Source of the DNA: Promerops cafer
Lineage: Eukaryota > Chordata > Aves > Passeriformes > Nectariniidae
Assembly: GCA_013398275.1 (NCBI GenBank)
Contig: VZSE01002382.1
Location: forward strand, 473-64,472
Direction: 5' to 3'
Length of the DNA: 64,000 bases
The notes under the pieces were generated by a model, which saw only the letters and a list, made by a program, of their open reading frames with translations, had not been told where the DNA came from and did not search any database. A program made the position numbers and the translations under genes. Below are positions 38,157 to 48,345 of the stretch, piece after piece (within the stretch, counting starts at the first letter, position 1; every line of letters begins with the position of its first letter).

Positions 38157-40824
38157 CCTTTTGTCCTACTGAACTACTGTAGAAGTAAAATCTTAACCTC
38201 TTGAAGGGCAACAAGCTCTCTCTGCTAAGCACTATCAGTACTTGACATTACTAAGGATTTCTTGGTCTTTCTTTCCTGCTGCTCCCATAGCACTCGGTCC
38301 TTCCTCCAAAACCATTCCACAAACAGCACTAAAGCTTTCTCCTCCAGGGTGACTCTACCACCTTATTTTTTAAATACCATTTGTCCTCCAGATACCACAC
38401 CCTCAATTCACCATCATCACTGCCAAATTCCACACTTTTCTGATCAAGGGAGTCTCCCTTTGGAAGGGCAATCATGTACACACTCAAAAACAAGCTCCTT
38501 CCTTGGCCAAGAAATCAAGCTTGTACTGCTGAGCTGCTTAGAAAAGGAAATCAAGAAATAGTTTCCAAGGAAAGGGCCTGAACACTGAACCATTACAATC
38601 CACACAGTTCCTGGAGTTCCTACAGCTCTCAAACAATTGCACTCACCAGCTTCTCTTCCCACGCTGGCTCCTGTGACGTATTCCTTTGCTGGTATTCCTC
38701 CTGAAGGGCTCCTCCCTCAACCTCAGAGAGTGGAATCACCTGGTTTTTGTTGTTCCCATGCCCCATCACAGCTGCTGCCAGTTTCCTGCTGGAAAGGAGC
38801 CTTTGCCTCCATGTATCACCTCACATGGAAAACCTCCTCTACATCTAAGCATCTAATTTCATGTTACTTTTCTTTCTCAAGGGTCAGGGGGAAAAAAGAA
38901 ATCACTTAGACTTTAAAACAAGAATGTGTACCAAGAATTATCCTGCAGTCTAGGAATTTCTGTGTTTGTGGCTTTTTTCCATTACTTAAACTGGCTTGTA
39001 AATTTTTAGTATACAAAAGCTTGCTGGCTTTATTAGAATTTTGCAAGATATACCACTACTATATTAATACCATCCTCTGAGGGGAAATTTCTTTGGAATA
39101 ATATGCACAGCATCAGAAGGGGGAAGTATTGGGCTGTGTCTGACTCTGATAAGCTTCAAATGCATTTCCTCACACATATAATACTGTCTCTATGCAATGT
39201 AATTGCAGATTGCACAAAAGCTTTCTGTTACCAGAGGTGGAAAAAAAATAAATCTCAGCTCTGACAAAAATGAGCCTTTTATTTACAGATATTAATCTTG
39301 TTATGATGGCTTCATGAAACAGGCATTTGTCCAGTTTATTCAGCTGTGCCCCAAGCCTGTGACTCCATTAGCAGCGGAATTTTGACAGTCCTACCTGTTC
39401 CTCACCCTGGGCAAGCAGAACTCATAAACCCAGTAAGTTTGTATTACTGAGCTGCATTTTTTTGTTAAGAAATAACAGATATCTCACAACCAGCATTCCC
39501 TGCTCTTGGCAGCAACTTCCACTTTGAAACGGCTCCTATTTTCATCATGATCAGCACACTAATTATCCACTGGAACCCAAAATCTATCCATTTGGACTTG
39601 CTGTGTGTGTCCACTCACATGCACTGGAACAACCAATGCATTTACCAACGACCCACTAAGTAATGTGCATCCAGCTGCACGCTCATGAGAAAATACAGTC
39701 TGCTCTGAAAACTAAAAGGTGAGTTTAGAAAAATGGAGCACAACTGCTCCTTTTACACTATTTTCTGCTTCTTCTGCTAAGTGATGAATCTGTTGAAACA
39801 CAAAGCCCAAGTGATTTGGGCCTCCCAGTTAATTACTGTTAAGATAGACTCCCTCCAAGAGGAAGTCACCCCCTCAAACACCCTTCAGAGTCTGAGCAAG
39901 CACAATCTACCAAGAAATATCACAAATTCTCAAGAATTAATCTTACACTACACAGTTACAAATACTACCCTTGGGATTGGTTCATTTAGAATACTGACAA
40001 AAAAAATGTCAGTTCGAAGTGACCTGAACTAATTTGAGTTTCAAATAATGTAACCTTTCAAAGAATTTAATCTTTCAACTTTATTTATTAAATTTATTAG
40101 CACTGTGGAAAAACCCACTGTATTTGACATTCCTTACAATGTGATTCATTGTATGAGATGACTCATCCTATGAGGGGATTAGACATTGTAAAATGATTGA
40201 AAATGTTAAAAATGTGAGGTTTAGAATCTATATGACTTGAGGGAGAAGTTAACATGATGGCAAAGTTAGAGTAACACTTTAAAAGGTTTTCAAGACAAGT
40301 TTTGAAATCAAATAAAATGTTTGGTAAAACTCCTACAGCTGCATTACTCAGTGTGGTTCAGAGAAGAAATCAAGTTACAACCGAAAGTTTATTGTATCAC
40401 ATAGAACAAAAAAGTCTCCAGTTCTGGTATAAATACCTCATTCCCACAAATACCCCAATCCCCATACAGAATCAATGTGGAAGCAGCACCTCCTGGGAAG
40501 GACATACAAAGGTGCAGATCATCACATCATATAACTGGGCACTGTTGTGCTGTCACCCTCAATAGCAATGAGAGAAGGATGTTTTTAAACAAAAAAGTTA
40601 AAAGGTTTTCCTTCCTGGGATAGGGCCAGGAGAAATCACATTCAGTGGAAGACTAGGTTTTATTTTCATTGTTTAAAAATCTCTACATAATGAGCTCATC
40701 ACCTTTTCTCCAGGATTCCACAGGATTTGGGAACAATTCCAGAACTGGGAGTTACTAGGAAGCCCTGCAGCCGTTTAGCTAACACTTCTGTTTTTTTGCA
40801 TACTTCAGCTCTGGAATATCACAC

Positions 40825-40898
40825 TTTATTCTGTCCTGCCAGGATGCAACTATCCTGTGCCCATGGACTTCTCATAAACAAAAAATCTGGAGTTTATT
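40825..40898 (-). terminator. TSSC4: Candidate TSSC4 polyadenylation signals (two AATAAA on minus strand)
   Basis: AATAAA hexamers read on the minus strand at 40898-40893 and 40830-40825, about 155 and 225 nt after the TSSC4 stop. Either gives a short 3' UTR that stays clear of TRPM5. Another lies further on near 40665. Confidence 0.5.
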
Positions 40899-41053
40899 TT
40901 ATGTAGCTTAATTTCTAACAATAGAAAACATTCTTGGTGGCTATGATGCAAACTGTTGGACAAAAAGCTATCATGTGGTTTTCAGACCAGAAAAAAAATA
41001 GAAAAAGAGAAAAAAATGAACAGTGCTGGGATGTCTCCAATGTGCTTCATCCT

Positions 41054-42094
41054 TCAGGACTCTTCCTCCTCCCCTTCATCATCTACTTTAGGTCGGAAAT
41101 TTTTCCTGCTCTTCTTCTTACTGCAGTGGAATCCAACTGTTCCCAGCGATGGCTCTTCACCTGCACCACTAAGCCTTGCATCAGGCTTATATTCTGTATT
41201 CTGGTCCCCCTCCATCATGCACTCCTCCTCCTCTGCTGCCTTTCCACTGTCACTGTCTAAGTGCCCCAGCTCAACCCTATCTTCTTCCCTCAAGTCATCA
41301 GTCTTCTTAAGAGATTTTCCTTTCAGATGTGTCTTCAGCTGTTTCTTATCATCCTCCCCTGTCGATGTTTTCTTTTCCAGTCCATCAACACCTCTTTTAG
41401 TTGGTTTGGTGAAGACAATCCTCCCAGCTCCACAGCTGGAAGGGTCCTGGTTGAAGGATGGGGTGTAGCTATCTTGGGTAGCTGAGCTCTGTTGCTCCCC
41501 TCTTTTCTTCAAACCACCTAGAAATTCCATGGCCACTGCCCTGTTAGTTGTGTCACTGGACTCTGAAACTCCCTCTAGGCTGTATTTGGTCCAGCGCTCT
41601 GGGTGTGCCACGTAGTCAGGCACTGCAGGAGAGGTTTTGGAAGCCTGCACTGGTCTGGCTTGCCTTCCCATGTTTTCTGGGACTATGTTACCTGAAAGTG
41701 TGGTCGGAGGCAATGGACGCTTGAACCTCCCATCAACAACATTATCTTCAGGCATCGAGGGCACAGACAGCTTGGCTGCCTCTTCCAGGCAATCAAAAAT
41801 GCTCTGGCTACGGAGAGAGAATGTAGAACTCATGCCCTTCAGATGGAACGGCTGGACAGGAGATCTGTGACCGCTGTTTGAAGAGTCGGGTGTCTCTCCT
41901 GATCTGAAATCCCTTTCATCTACAGAGGGCTCCTCGGGAGATATTGTATCAACTTCTGCTTCACCCGCCAGCCCCAAGTCATCAGAGTCAGAATCGCTGA
42001 GCGACACCGTGTCTGAGGGCAGAGCTCCTTCGTAGTCTCTGGCACCATCAGCCACTATGCCCAGAAAAGGTTCACCTGCCTCCTGGTCTCCCAT
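41054..42094 (-). CDS. TSSC4: TSSC4, U5 snRNP assembly factor
   Basis: Single coding exon, 346 residues. Human TSSC4 has 329 and has been shown to help assemble the U5 and tri-snRNP through PRPF8 and SNRNP200. Conserved blocks in order: LPSDTVSLSDSDSDDLGL (25-42), VQPFHLKGMSSTFSLRSQ (80-97) with IFDCLEEAA, VPDYVAHPERWTKYSLEG (158-175), SFNQDPSSCGAGRIVFTKP (213-231) and TVGFHCSKKKSRKNFRPK (319-336). The rest is acidic, serine-rich and probably disordered; the basic KKKSRK run near the C terminus may be a nuclear signal. The start is ATG 42094 in a good context (A at -3, G at +4). The open frame extends 16 codons further up to 42142, but without an ATG. The gene is tail-to-tail with TRPM5. Confidence 0.97.
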   Translation of the reverse strand: MGDQEAGEPFLGIVADGARDYEGALPSDTVSLSDSDSDDLGLAGEAEVDTISPEEPSVDERDFRSGETPDSSNSGHRSPVQPFHLKGMSSTFSLRSQSIFDCLEEAAKLSVPSMPEDNVVDGRFKRPLPPTTLSGNIVPENMGRQARPVQASKTSPAVPDYVAHPERWTKYSLEGVSESSDTTNRAVAMEFLGGLKKRGEQQSSATQDSYTPSFNQDPSSCGAGRIVFTKPTKRGVDGLEKKTSTGEDDKKQLKTHLKGKSLKKTDDLREEDRVELGHLDSDSGKAAEEEECMMEGDQNTEYKPDARLSGAGEEPSLGTVGFHCSKKKSRKNFRPKVDDEGEEEES

Positions 42095-42104
42095 CTTCGA
42101 GCTG

Positions 42105-44241
42105 TCACTCCACTGAGGTCTTTGATGTAGGCCCAGGAACAACTCTAAATACAGTTTTCCAAATGCCCAGCGAGTTTAGTGCCTAGAATACAAAGGAGCA
42201 TAAAAACTTAACTGTGAAATTAGAACCAAGAATGAGACCATCACTCTGTGTCATGCAAAGTAATTATAACTGCAATATAACAGTTAGCTGTGCTTTAGGG
42301 ATTCCCAAGCAATTTTGCTTCAAATGAAAACATTATTTAAGGAATGAACGCACATTAAAATTAAAGATTTACACAAGACTGAATACAAGAATATGAAGTA
42401 ATTGAAAGTAATGCTACCAAATTCCATTACAGGTTACATCAGGTCCAATTACTAAAAGATGAACATAAAGCTCTTGAGTTAATCTGAATCCCCCAAAGCT
42501 GTCTTATACATCTTCCAAGAGACAGCAATAACCTCTGCATATTACACCCTGTGTTTATTCACACTGTAAAAATCCACAAAACACATCCAATTTCTCACAC
42601 TTTGATTTGGCCAGAACAATCCTTATTCCATTAGCACTGTACCTGCTGTCCCAATAGCTATCCCTTTCTTCCTATTACAAAGGACACTATCACTGATCCC
42701 CATCAGTGACAGAAAACTCACAAAAATATCAGGGCCACTGTTTCAAGTCTGCTTTAATGTGGCATAAAGTACAAGCTCCACTCGTTCCTTTGGCTTTATG
42801 CTCTCAAGTAATTACTAGATTCCAGGAATTGGAAAACCAGCCAGCTCAAGAAATCAATCCCATTGGATTAAGAAAACTAATCACACATGCCATCCTCGCA
42901 CATGGAAACGAGGAGAGGTTGCAACCACAGGCCTGCAAGAGCTGGCCCCTCAGTCAGTAAATGACAGCATGATTTGAAGCCTGACTTCCAGGAGCAGCTG
43001 GAATACCTGTCAGTGCCACCTGCTCGAAGGGAACCTTGCTGAATTCAGGTGGTCGATGATCAAGCTACCACTTGCCGGGCAATTGGAAACAGAGCTGGCA
43101 CACACAAACATTTTGGTTCAGCTCACGTGAATTACGGAAACAGTTCTAACATATTATTAGAATAAGCTTGACTACCTAATTATAGGCTCTTCTGAAACGA
43201 TGCAGTAAACAGACATGGAAAGTCTGTTAGTCACTCACTTTCTCTTGAGACTGAGTCAGCTTCCCCTCCTGAGGGTCAGTTAAAGCCACCAAAGATCTCA
43301 GCACTTCCACCCTAGAAAACAAACATTTCCATCACAATACTGGAAATGTAGTTTTAAAAATAATTTTGTCCCCCTGAATCATCCAAAGCTGCAGAACTGG
43401 GTTCTAAATCTGACACAAACTCATGGTGATATAAAAGCCTGCAGATATTATTGAATTTTTGGCAGAACAGCATACAGCCTAATAAAGCAGGCACCACTAT
43501 ATTTACCCAGTCTCCACATTCAACTTTATCCTGCAGAACGGAAGAGAGGTTTTAAAAAAATTCAAGCCGTAATTTGCACGTGCAGAAAGCCAGCACTAAA
43601 TAAACAGTACTAAATGCAGCTAAGAAGATACAATAATAATAATAATAATAGCTATGCATTTCAAACATTAAGTGCTACTAAGTATGAAGACCATGGGTAA
43701 CACAGACTTCTGTTTTCAAAGAAAGGTCATGTTCAAAGTTAGGGCCAGATTTTCATGAAGCACAAAACACAGAGAACCTTCTGAGGAGTGCTATGTTCCA
43801 TGTCAAGTCTGGCTGTCTTTGACAGAAAGGATCTGCCGGCTTCTTTTGAAAACATTGCCCTCCATGTATCCCCTAGCAGGAAATAATCTTCTTAAAATGA
43901 TACAGTCTTCTGCTTAGTTTTGGAACACTAAGTTGTTACATGAAAAGTAACAACTACAACTCAGAAAAGACCTTGAAGTGCATAATTAAATGAAACAGCT
44001 GTTTTCAGATGGCAGTAGAAGTGTTCATCATGGGCATCTCTTGTCTGAGGGCATTTACACAGAAAGGAGAAATTCTGCTCCTAAGGAGATGTTTTAGCCT
44101 TAACAAAGTTAGTGGCCAAACATGCTGGCCCTTACAGCACACCAGACTCACTCACAGGTTTACTATGGTGACGTGATCACAGCACGATTCGGCAAGTGTG
44201 ACGTCTCTCCGGATGGGAAAGTTCCCAGTGGGCTCCTCCAT
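42105..44241 (-). CDS. Putative 78-residue upstream ORF (second cistron) in the TSSC4 transcript
   Basis: Three joined segments on the minus strand: 44241-44156 (28 codons plus 2 nt, donor CCT/GTGAGT), 43311-43239 (completes one codon, then 24) and 42182-42105 (25 codons plus TGA). The ATG has an optimal context (CACCAGGATGG: A at -3, G at +4). The product begins MEEPTGNFPIRRDVTLAESC, continues with a leucine/valine-rich, probably helical LVEVLRSLVALTDPQEGKLT, and ends WKTVFRVVPGPTSKTSVE. The frame is +1 to TSSC4; its stop lies 10 nt before the TSSC4 ATG. No known family was recognised. Three exons joining without a stop, from a strong start, is more than expected of random leader sequence. 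It may still be an untranslated or purely regulatory uORF. The leader exons themselves are inferred. Confidence 0.5.
43239..43311 (-). other. TSSC4: Probable TSSC4 leader exon 2
   Basis: On the minus strand a 73-nt segment is bounded by a TTTTCTAG acceptor (AG at 43313-43312) and an AAA/GTGAGT donor (GT at 43238-43237). It joins in phase, through the acceptor TATTCTAG at 42184-42183, to the exon carrying TSSC4. It has no ATG in the TSSC4 frame, so for TSSC4 it is untranslated, but it is open throughout in the frame of the upstream ORF. Exon status is inferred from splice sites and coding phase only. Confidence 0.65.
43632..43650. repeat. (AAT)n microsatellite
   Basis: Six uninterrupted AAT units inside the inferred first intron of TSSC4. 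Confidence 0.85.
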
Positions 44242-44809
44242 CCTGGTGTTGCTCAAACAGACTCTGTGCGTCTTCCTCCTGTGAGGAGGACGGAGACCTC
44301 AGTCACCGCAAACCACGGCCACGGGCCTGCTCTCACGGTGCAGAGGGCACCGCTCTAAAGCCCACACAATCCCTCGGGACAGGGATCCACAGGCCCCCGC
44401 GCCAAGGAACAGGGAAGAGGAACAGGGAGAAGAACATCGGCCGCTGGGCACTCGCCCCGCGGAGGTGCAGCCCCAGCTGTGCTGCCCGTCGGCCCCGGCC
44501 GCAGCGCCCTTCGCTGCCCGGGATGCTGCCGGATGCGAACCGCCCGCACCACACGCGGCCCTCGCCGGCCCTGCACCCCGGGCACCGCCACCCGCCCGGG
44601 CACACAGCGCGAACCGCCGGGGAAGGGAGGGAAGGGGGAGAAAATGGAATGGAGCCCTCGTACCCCGACACCGCACAGCCCCAACACCGTCCACAGCAGC
44701 GGCGCGCCTTGCCCGCCTTTCCCACCTCTGCCCCTCCGCCCACGGCCCGCGGCGCGCCGGGACACCGAGTCCTTGCAAGGCTCCACGGAGCGGCCACAAC
44801 AGCGGCAGG

Positions 44810-44827
44810 ACCACAACTCCCGGCGGG
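44810..44827 (+). promoter_or_regulatory. ZNF143-type motif 1
   Basis: ACCACAACTCCCGGCGGG, one mismatch in the ACTACAACTCCC core. Confidence 0.5.
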
Positions 44828-44884
44828 GAGAGCGGCGCGGAGAGGACCAGCGCCCCGCGCTCTCCGCTCCACCGCTTCGGGGCT

Positions 44885-44899
44885 CCTGGGAGTTGTAGG
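44885..44899 (-). promoter_or_regulatory. ZNF143-type motif 2
   Basis: The minus strand reads CCTACAACTCCCAGG, a close match to the ACTACAACTCCCAG consensus. Confidence 0.6.
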
Positions 44900-44969
44900 C
44901 GGCCGCCTTCCCTCGGCGGAGGACATTTTGCGAGCCGGGGAGCGGGGCGCGGCGGTGCTGAGCGGCGGG

Positions 44970-44988
44970 ACTACAGCTCCCAGGGCGC
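44970..44988 (+). promoter_or_regulatory. ZNF143-type motif 3
   Basis: ACTACAGCTCCCAGGGCGC, one mismatch to the ACTACAACTCCCAG consensus. Confidence 0.6.
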
Positions 44989-46436
44989 AGCGCAGCGCCG
45001 ACATTTCGCAGCCTGTGCCTGGCCGTGCTCGGTGCTCGGTGCCCGGTGCCGGGCCGGGTGCGGGGCTCGCCCCTGCACTCCGGAGAGCCGCGGTGCCGCC
45101 CCGGCGCCGTGAGGGGCAGGCACGGCACCGCCGCCGCCTTCCGCAGTCGCAGTCTGGGAAAAAAACCCCATGTTATTGCTTTTGTTCTCATCGGAAAAGC
45201 AGGGCTTGGCCACCACGGACACATCCGAAGTTTTTTGTTTGTTTTGTTTTGTTTCTTTTTTTTTTTTCTTTTTCCTCTTACGTGTTTATGATCAAGCCAG
45301 AAAACCCCAAGTCACTTGAGGCATAAAACCACTATCCATCCAAATAAAAAAAAAAGTTTCCATTTTCCGTCCCAGAAGAACATTTTTTGCGCGTGTGTCA
45401 AGAAGTGGAGCTGTGTCTGAAAATGTTTTGTTGGCTCTGGCCAAAGAGGCTCGATTTTTGTTTTTCCCCTTATTTCAGCAAAAAGTTCAAATTTGCAGTG
45501 CAAATACATTTCCCAAGAGGCTTCAGTATTCAGCTTGTTTTCCCTATGTTTAGGAAAAGGTTTGCTGTGTGGGGGGGTTGTGCCAGATAATGTTGTGGCT
45601 GCAGAGGCTTCACTGGCTCCCTTCAAGCTGGGCCTCACCGTGACTCACCCTTAATATAAACTGCAGCCACTTCATATGCATCCTCAGTTTTTAAATACAT
45701 ACTTTTGCCTGCTGGAGTGTTGCTAATTACAGTAATTTATGACACAGGGTCTGTGTTCGGAATACACTTGGCAGCAGTGATGAGATTATTGCAAAAATGT
45801 CTTCCGTCTAGCTGGAGTCCTGCTGTAGTTCTAGAACAGCTCTAGGGTTTCCCCATTTGGTGATGCTATTTTTTTAATGTATACGTGTATGCTAGTACGG
45901 TCACAGGCATTCAAATGGGTATCCAGATGGAAGGAGGAAAGGAGAACATGAATCTTGTAGTAGGTGAGCAGGAATGGAAAGGAGGAGAGCAGTGAACAGG
46001 CAAACCAAAGGAAGAGTAAACCTGGGTAAAGGCCGCCAGCGCTGGGTAACATGGTCTGGGGTGTTGGGGAGACAGCAGGAGAGAGTCTCTGAGCTTAATA
46101 AGGAGCAGGTGGGAAAAAGGATGTGGAGTAAGTGGTGGCATGTCCCATTTCTGTAAGAGTGGAGACAGGCAGGGTACAACAGACTGGTGCAGACAATGGC
46201 ACTGTCTTGTTTTGAACCTTGTTTTTTTGTTAGATGAGGGGCTAAAAGGGGCAGGAGAGGGCAACACCACCTCCAGTGTCTCTGTCACCTGTGGATGTGG
46301 GTGCCTTCAGGGACAAGCCCCATGTCTCCATTTCCAGAGGCTATGAGTTCTCACTTTTTGCCTGGGTGCTGTGTTGTATTGACGATTAAGGAACCTGAAT
46401 GTACCTTTTTCCTCTTTCCTGGTTTTTATTCATGAA

Positions 46437-46580
46437 ATTAGCTCAGCTGGTTAGAGCATGGTGCTAATAAAACCCAAGGCTGTGGGTTTGATCACCATAC
46501 AGGCCATTTACTTAAGAGTTGGACTTGATGATGCTTGTGCATCCCTTCCAACTCAGCCTATTCTATGATAGAATCTGTGA
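46437..46580 (+). mobile_element. tRNA-Ile-derived SINE with CR1-type tail (TguSINE1-like)
   Basis: Positions about 46439-46506 read as a degenerate tRNA-Ile(AAT): TTAGCTCAGCTGGTTAGAGC (A box), GTGCTAATAA (anticodon arm), GTGGGTTTGATCACCATAC (B box) and a GGCCA end. Straight after come a CR1 3' tail, GTTGGACTTGATGATGC and ATCCCTTCCAACTCAGCC, and the CR1 terminal ATTCTATGAT. A tRNA head joined to a CR1 tail is the structure of the passerine SINE TguSINE1. The missing 5' bases and lost stem pairing argue against a functional tRNA gene. Confidence 0.88.
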
Positions 46581-48313
46581 TACTTAGTATCGCACGCAGC
46601 GGAGAACTGAGGCTGAGCTGCTCATTCTGTGGTGGCTGAGGACAAGGAATCTTGCAGCAGTGGAAATGCTGGTGTGTTGGGACTTTCACTATTGCTTGGC
46701 GACAGCCGAAATAAAAATAATGAGTCAGAGTCTGAAGACCAACAGATGGTAAAGTGTTTTCCCCTTGCTGGCCTGAACTGAGGTGGCTTGAAGAGGGGGC
46801 TGGAACGTGGAACTGAGCTGCAGCACAGACCATCATCCAAATGAGCGGGCTCATCCAGCCTGCAGGCTCCGAGGGGCCGCTCATTTGCAGGGATGGCTCC
46901 ATGTGTCTGCAGCAAGCCAGAGCATCCCTGTGTGTGTGGGGGTGGCATGTGAAAATGCACAGCAGCCTCAGCCCCATCACGGGTGCCTCCTGCTCCTTTC
47001 CTGCAAATAAATCTGTCCTTTGGCCCCATCCAGTAACTGTTTCCGCTGCTCCCTGGCAGGCTCCTGCTGCTGCTCCTGCTCTTGGAGCCTGGGGTAGGTG
47101 CCTGGGGCAGGGAATGCTGGTCCCTCTCCTCACGGCTATAGGAAAGCAGCAGGCCATTCCCCAGCAGCCACCCAGATCCTGCAAGCCAGATGGAGCAATA
47201 AGATGCATTTTTCAACATCTCCTGCATCTGGAAGGGGCGTGGAGGTTACTCAGATGTGGCCACATGCAGCTGATGCTGAAGCTCTTGAGGGGAGGTGGGG
47301 TGGGGAAGGAGTATTTTCCTGCAGGCAAAAAGGAAAAGCGGAGTCATGACCACCACAACCTTCTCTGCTGGGAGAAGGCAGTCACACCAAGCCAGACCAG
47401 TACAGCCTGAAGGAAATAAATGAGTTGTCCTCTCCCATTTGCCAGAATGAAATCCTACAGATGGCCTTGCAATCCCTTGTGGGGTGGGTTTTCAGAATTC
47501 AGTGCTTGATACCACCTCTCTTCTACATTGAGCTTCGCTTACCTGTTTTACTTTGTACTTTCATTTGGTCCTGCAAGCAGATTAGATTTATTCCAGTGCT
47601 GTTTACCTGTGTTGGTGCTATTTTCCCCTAAGGTAACTACATAAAATTAGTTCCTGTGGAGTGAGTGTTAGTGCACGCAGGCTATGAAGGTCTTTATCAA
47701 CTCTATTCTTCAAAATAACTGTGTTATTGCCAGCCTGTAGAGGACCTGCAGGGAGACACCACAACCCCTTTTTTTGTTAGAGACATTGCATGTGTGGGAG
47801 GGAACTGAAGTCCTTTATGAGCAAAATTAATACTCTCTGCAATTACTCAAATTGTTTAAAAGAAACAAAACCAGTTGGGGGTGTCTGTTCATTTTGATTT
47901 AACTACAGAATATTTGCACTAAGAAAACCCTTCTCCCAATCTTGCTGCTTTTTCCTGTCCCTGCCCCAAAGTGACTGATACTAAAAAAATGCGTAATGAA
48001 AGGCTGAAAAAGGTCACTGGAACCAGCTGAGAGGCCTTGAAGTTAACATTAACAAAAAAACCCCACAGAACCCTAAAACTCCCCAGTCCTCTTGTTCCAA
48101 CAAGACCTGTGGGAGCGCCATCAGCCAGCACTGAGCCTTGCATTAACAGCATTAATCCTTGCTGGAGGAAATCTCAGCAGTTTGCTTGCAGCCAGCAGGC
48201 AGGGTGTTGCGTGCATGCCCTCTCGCCTGGCCCAACACCAACACCTCTCAGTACTCAGCAAAGCTGTGTTCTGGCATGAGGGAATGCCCTAGCAAAGCAG
48301 GGCCAAGAAACAC

Positions 48314-48315
<2 letters not shown>

Positions 48316-48342
<27 letters not shown>
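48316..48342. repeat. Poly-A tract (27 bp)
   Basis: Uninterrupted run of 27 A. The sequence before it matches no retroposon I recognise, so it may be a simple homopolymer rather than an insertion tail. Confidence 0.9.

Positions 48343-48345
<3 letters not shown>

Larger units (their letters stand above)
38131..41053. other. Tail-to-tail intergenic region between TRPM5 and TSSC4
   Basis: This interval should hold both 3' UTRs. It is unique AT-rich sequence with short open frames on both strands and no recognisable coding exon, repeat family or RNA gene. Confidence 0.55.
44360..45150 (-). promoter_or_regulatory. TSSC4: CpG-island promoter of TSSC4
   Basis: About 0.8 kb of very GC- and CpG-rich sequence just upstream, in minus-strand terms, of the inferred TSSC4 first exon. 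It contains three matches to the ACTACAAYTCCCAG (ZNF143/THAP11-type) motif and no TATA box, as usual for a housekeeping gene. Long open frames on both strands (for example 44355-45224 and 44523-45326) are GC-driven and match nothing. The island could also fire in the plus direction, but no plus-strand gene is visible beyond it. Confidence 0.8.

Noticed and set aside
42095..42142. 16-codon N-terminal extension of TSSC4
   Set aside because: The frame is open but begins at TTG; the first ATG, in a good context, is at 42094. The extension overlaps the end of the upstream ORF in another frame.
44355..45326. Several open frames of 139-289 codons on both strands of the CpG island
   Set aside because: They overlap in many frames at once, are rich in Ala/Arg/Pro/Gly as GC-rich DNA always gives, and match no family. 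The region is better explained as the TSSC4 promoter.
46439..46506. Functional tRNA-Ile gene
   Set aside because: The acceptor 5' strand is missing and stems are mispaired, and a CR1 tail is fused directly to the 3' end, so it is a SINE head.
46558..47410. Overlapping 216-, 201- and 189-codon frames on opposite strands
   Set aside because: Opposite-strand overlap, no recognisable domain and no support from promoter or neighbouring genes.
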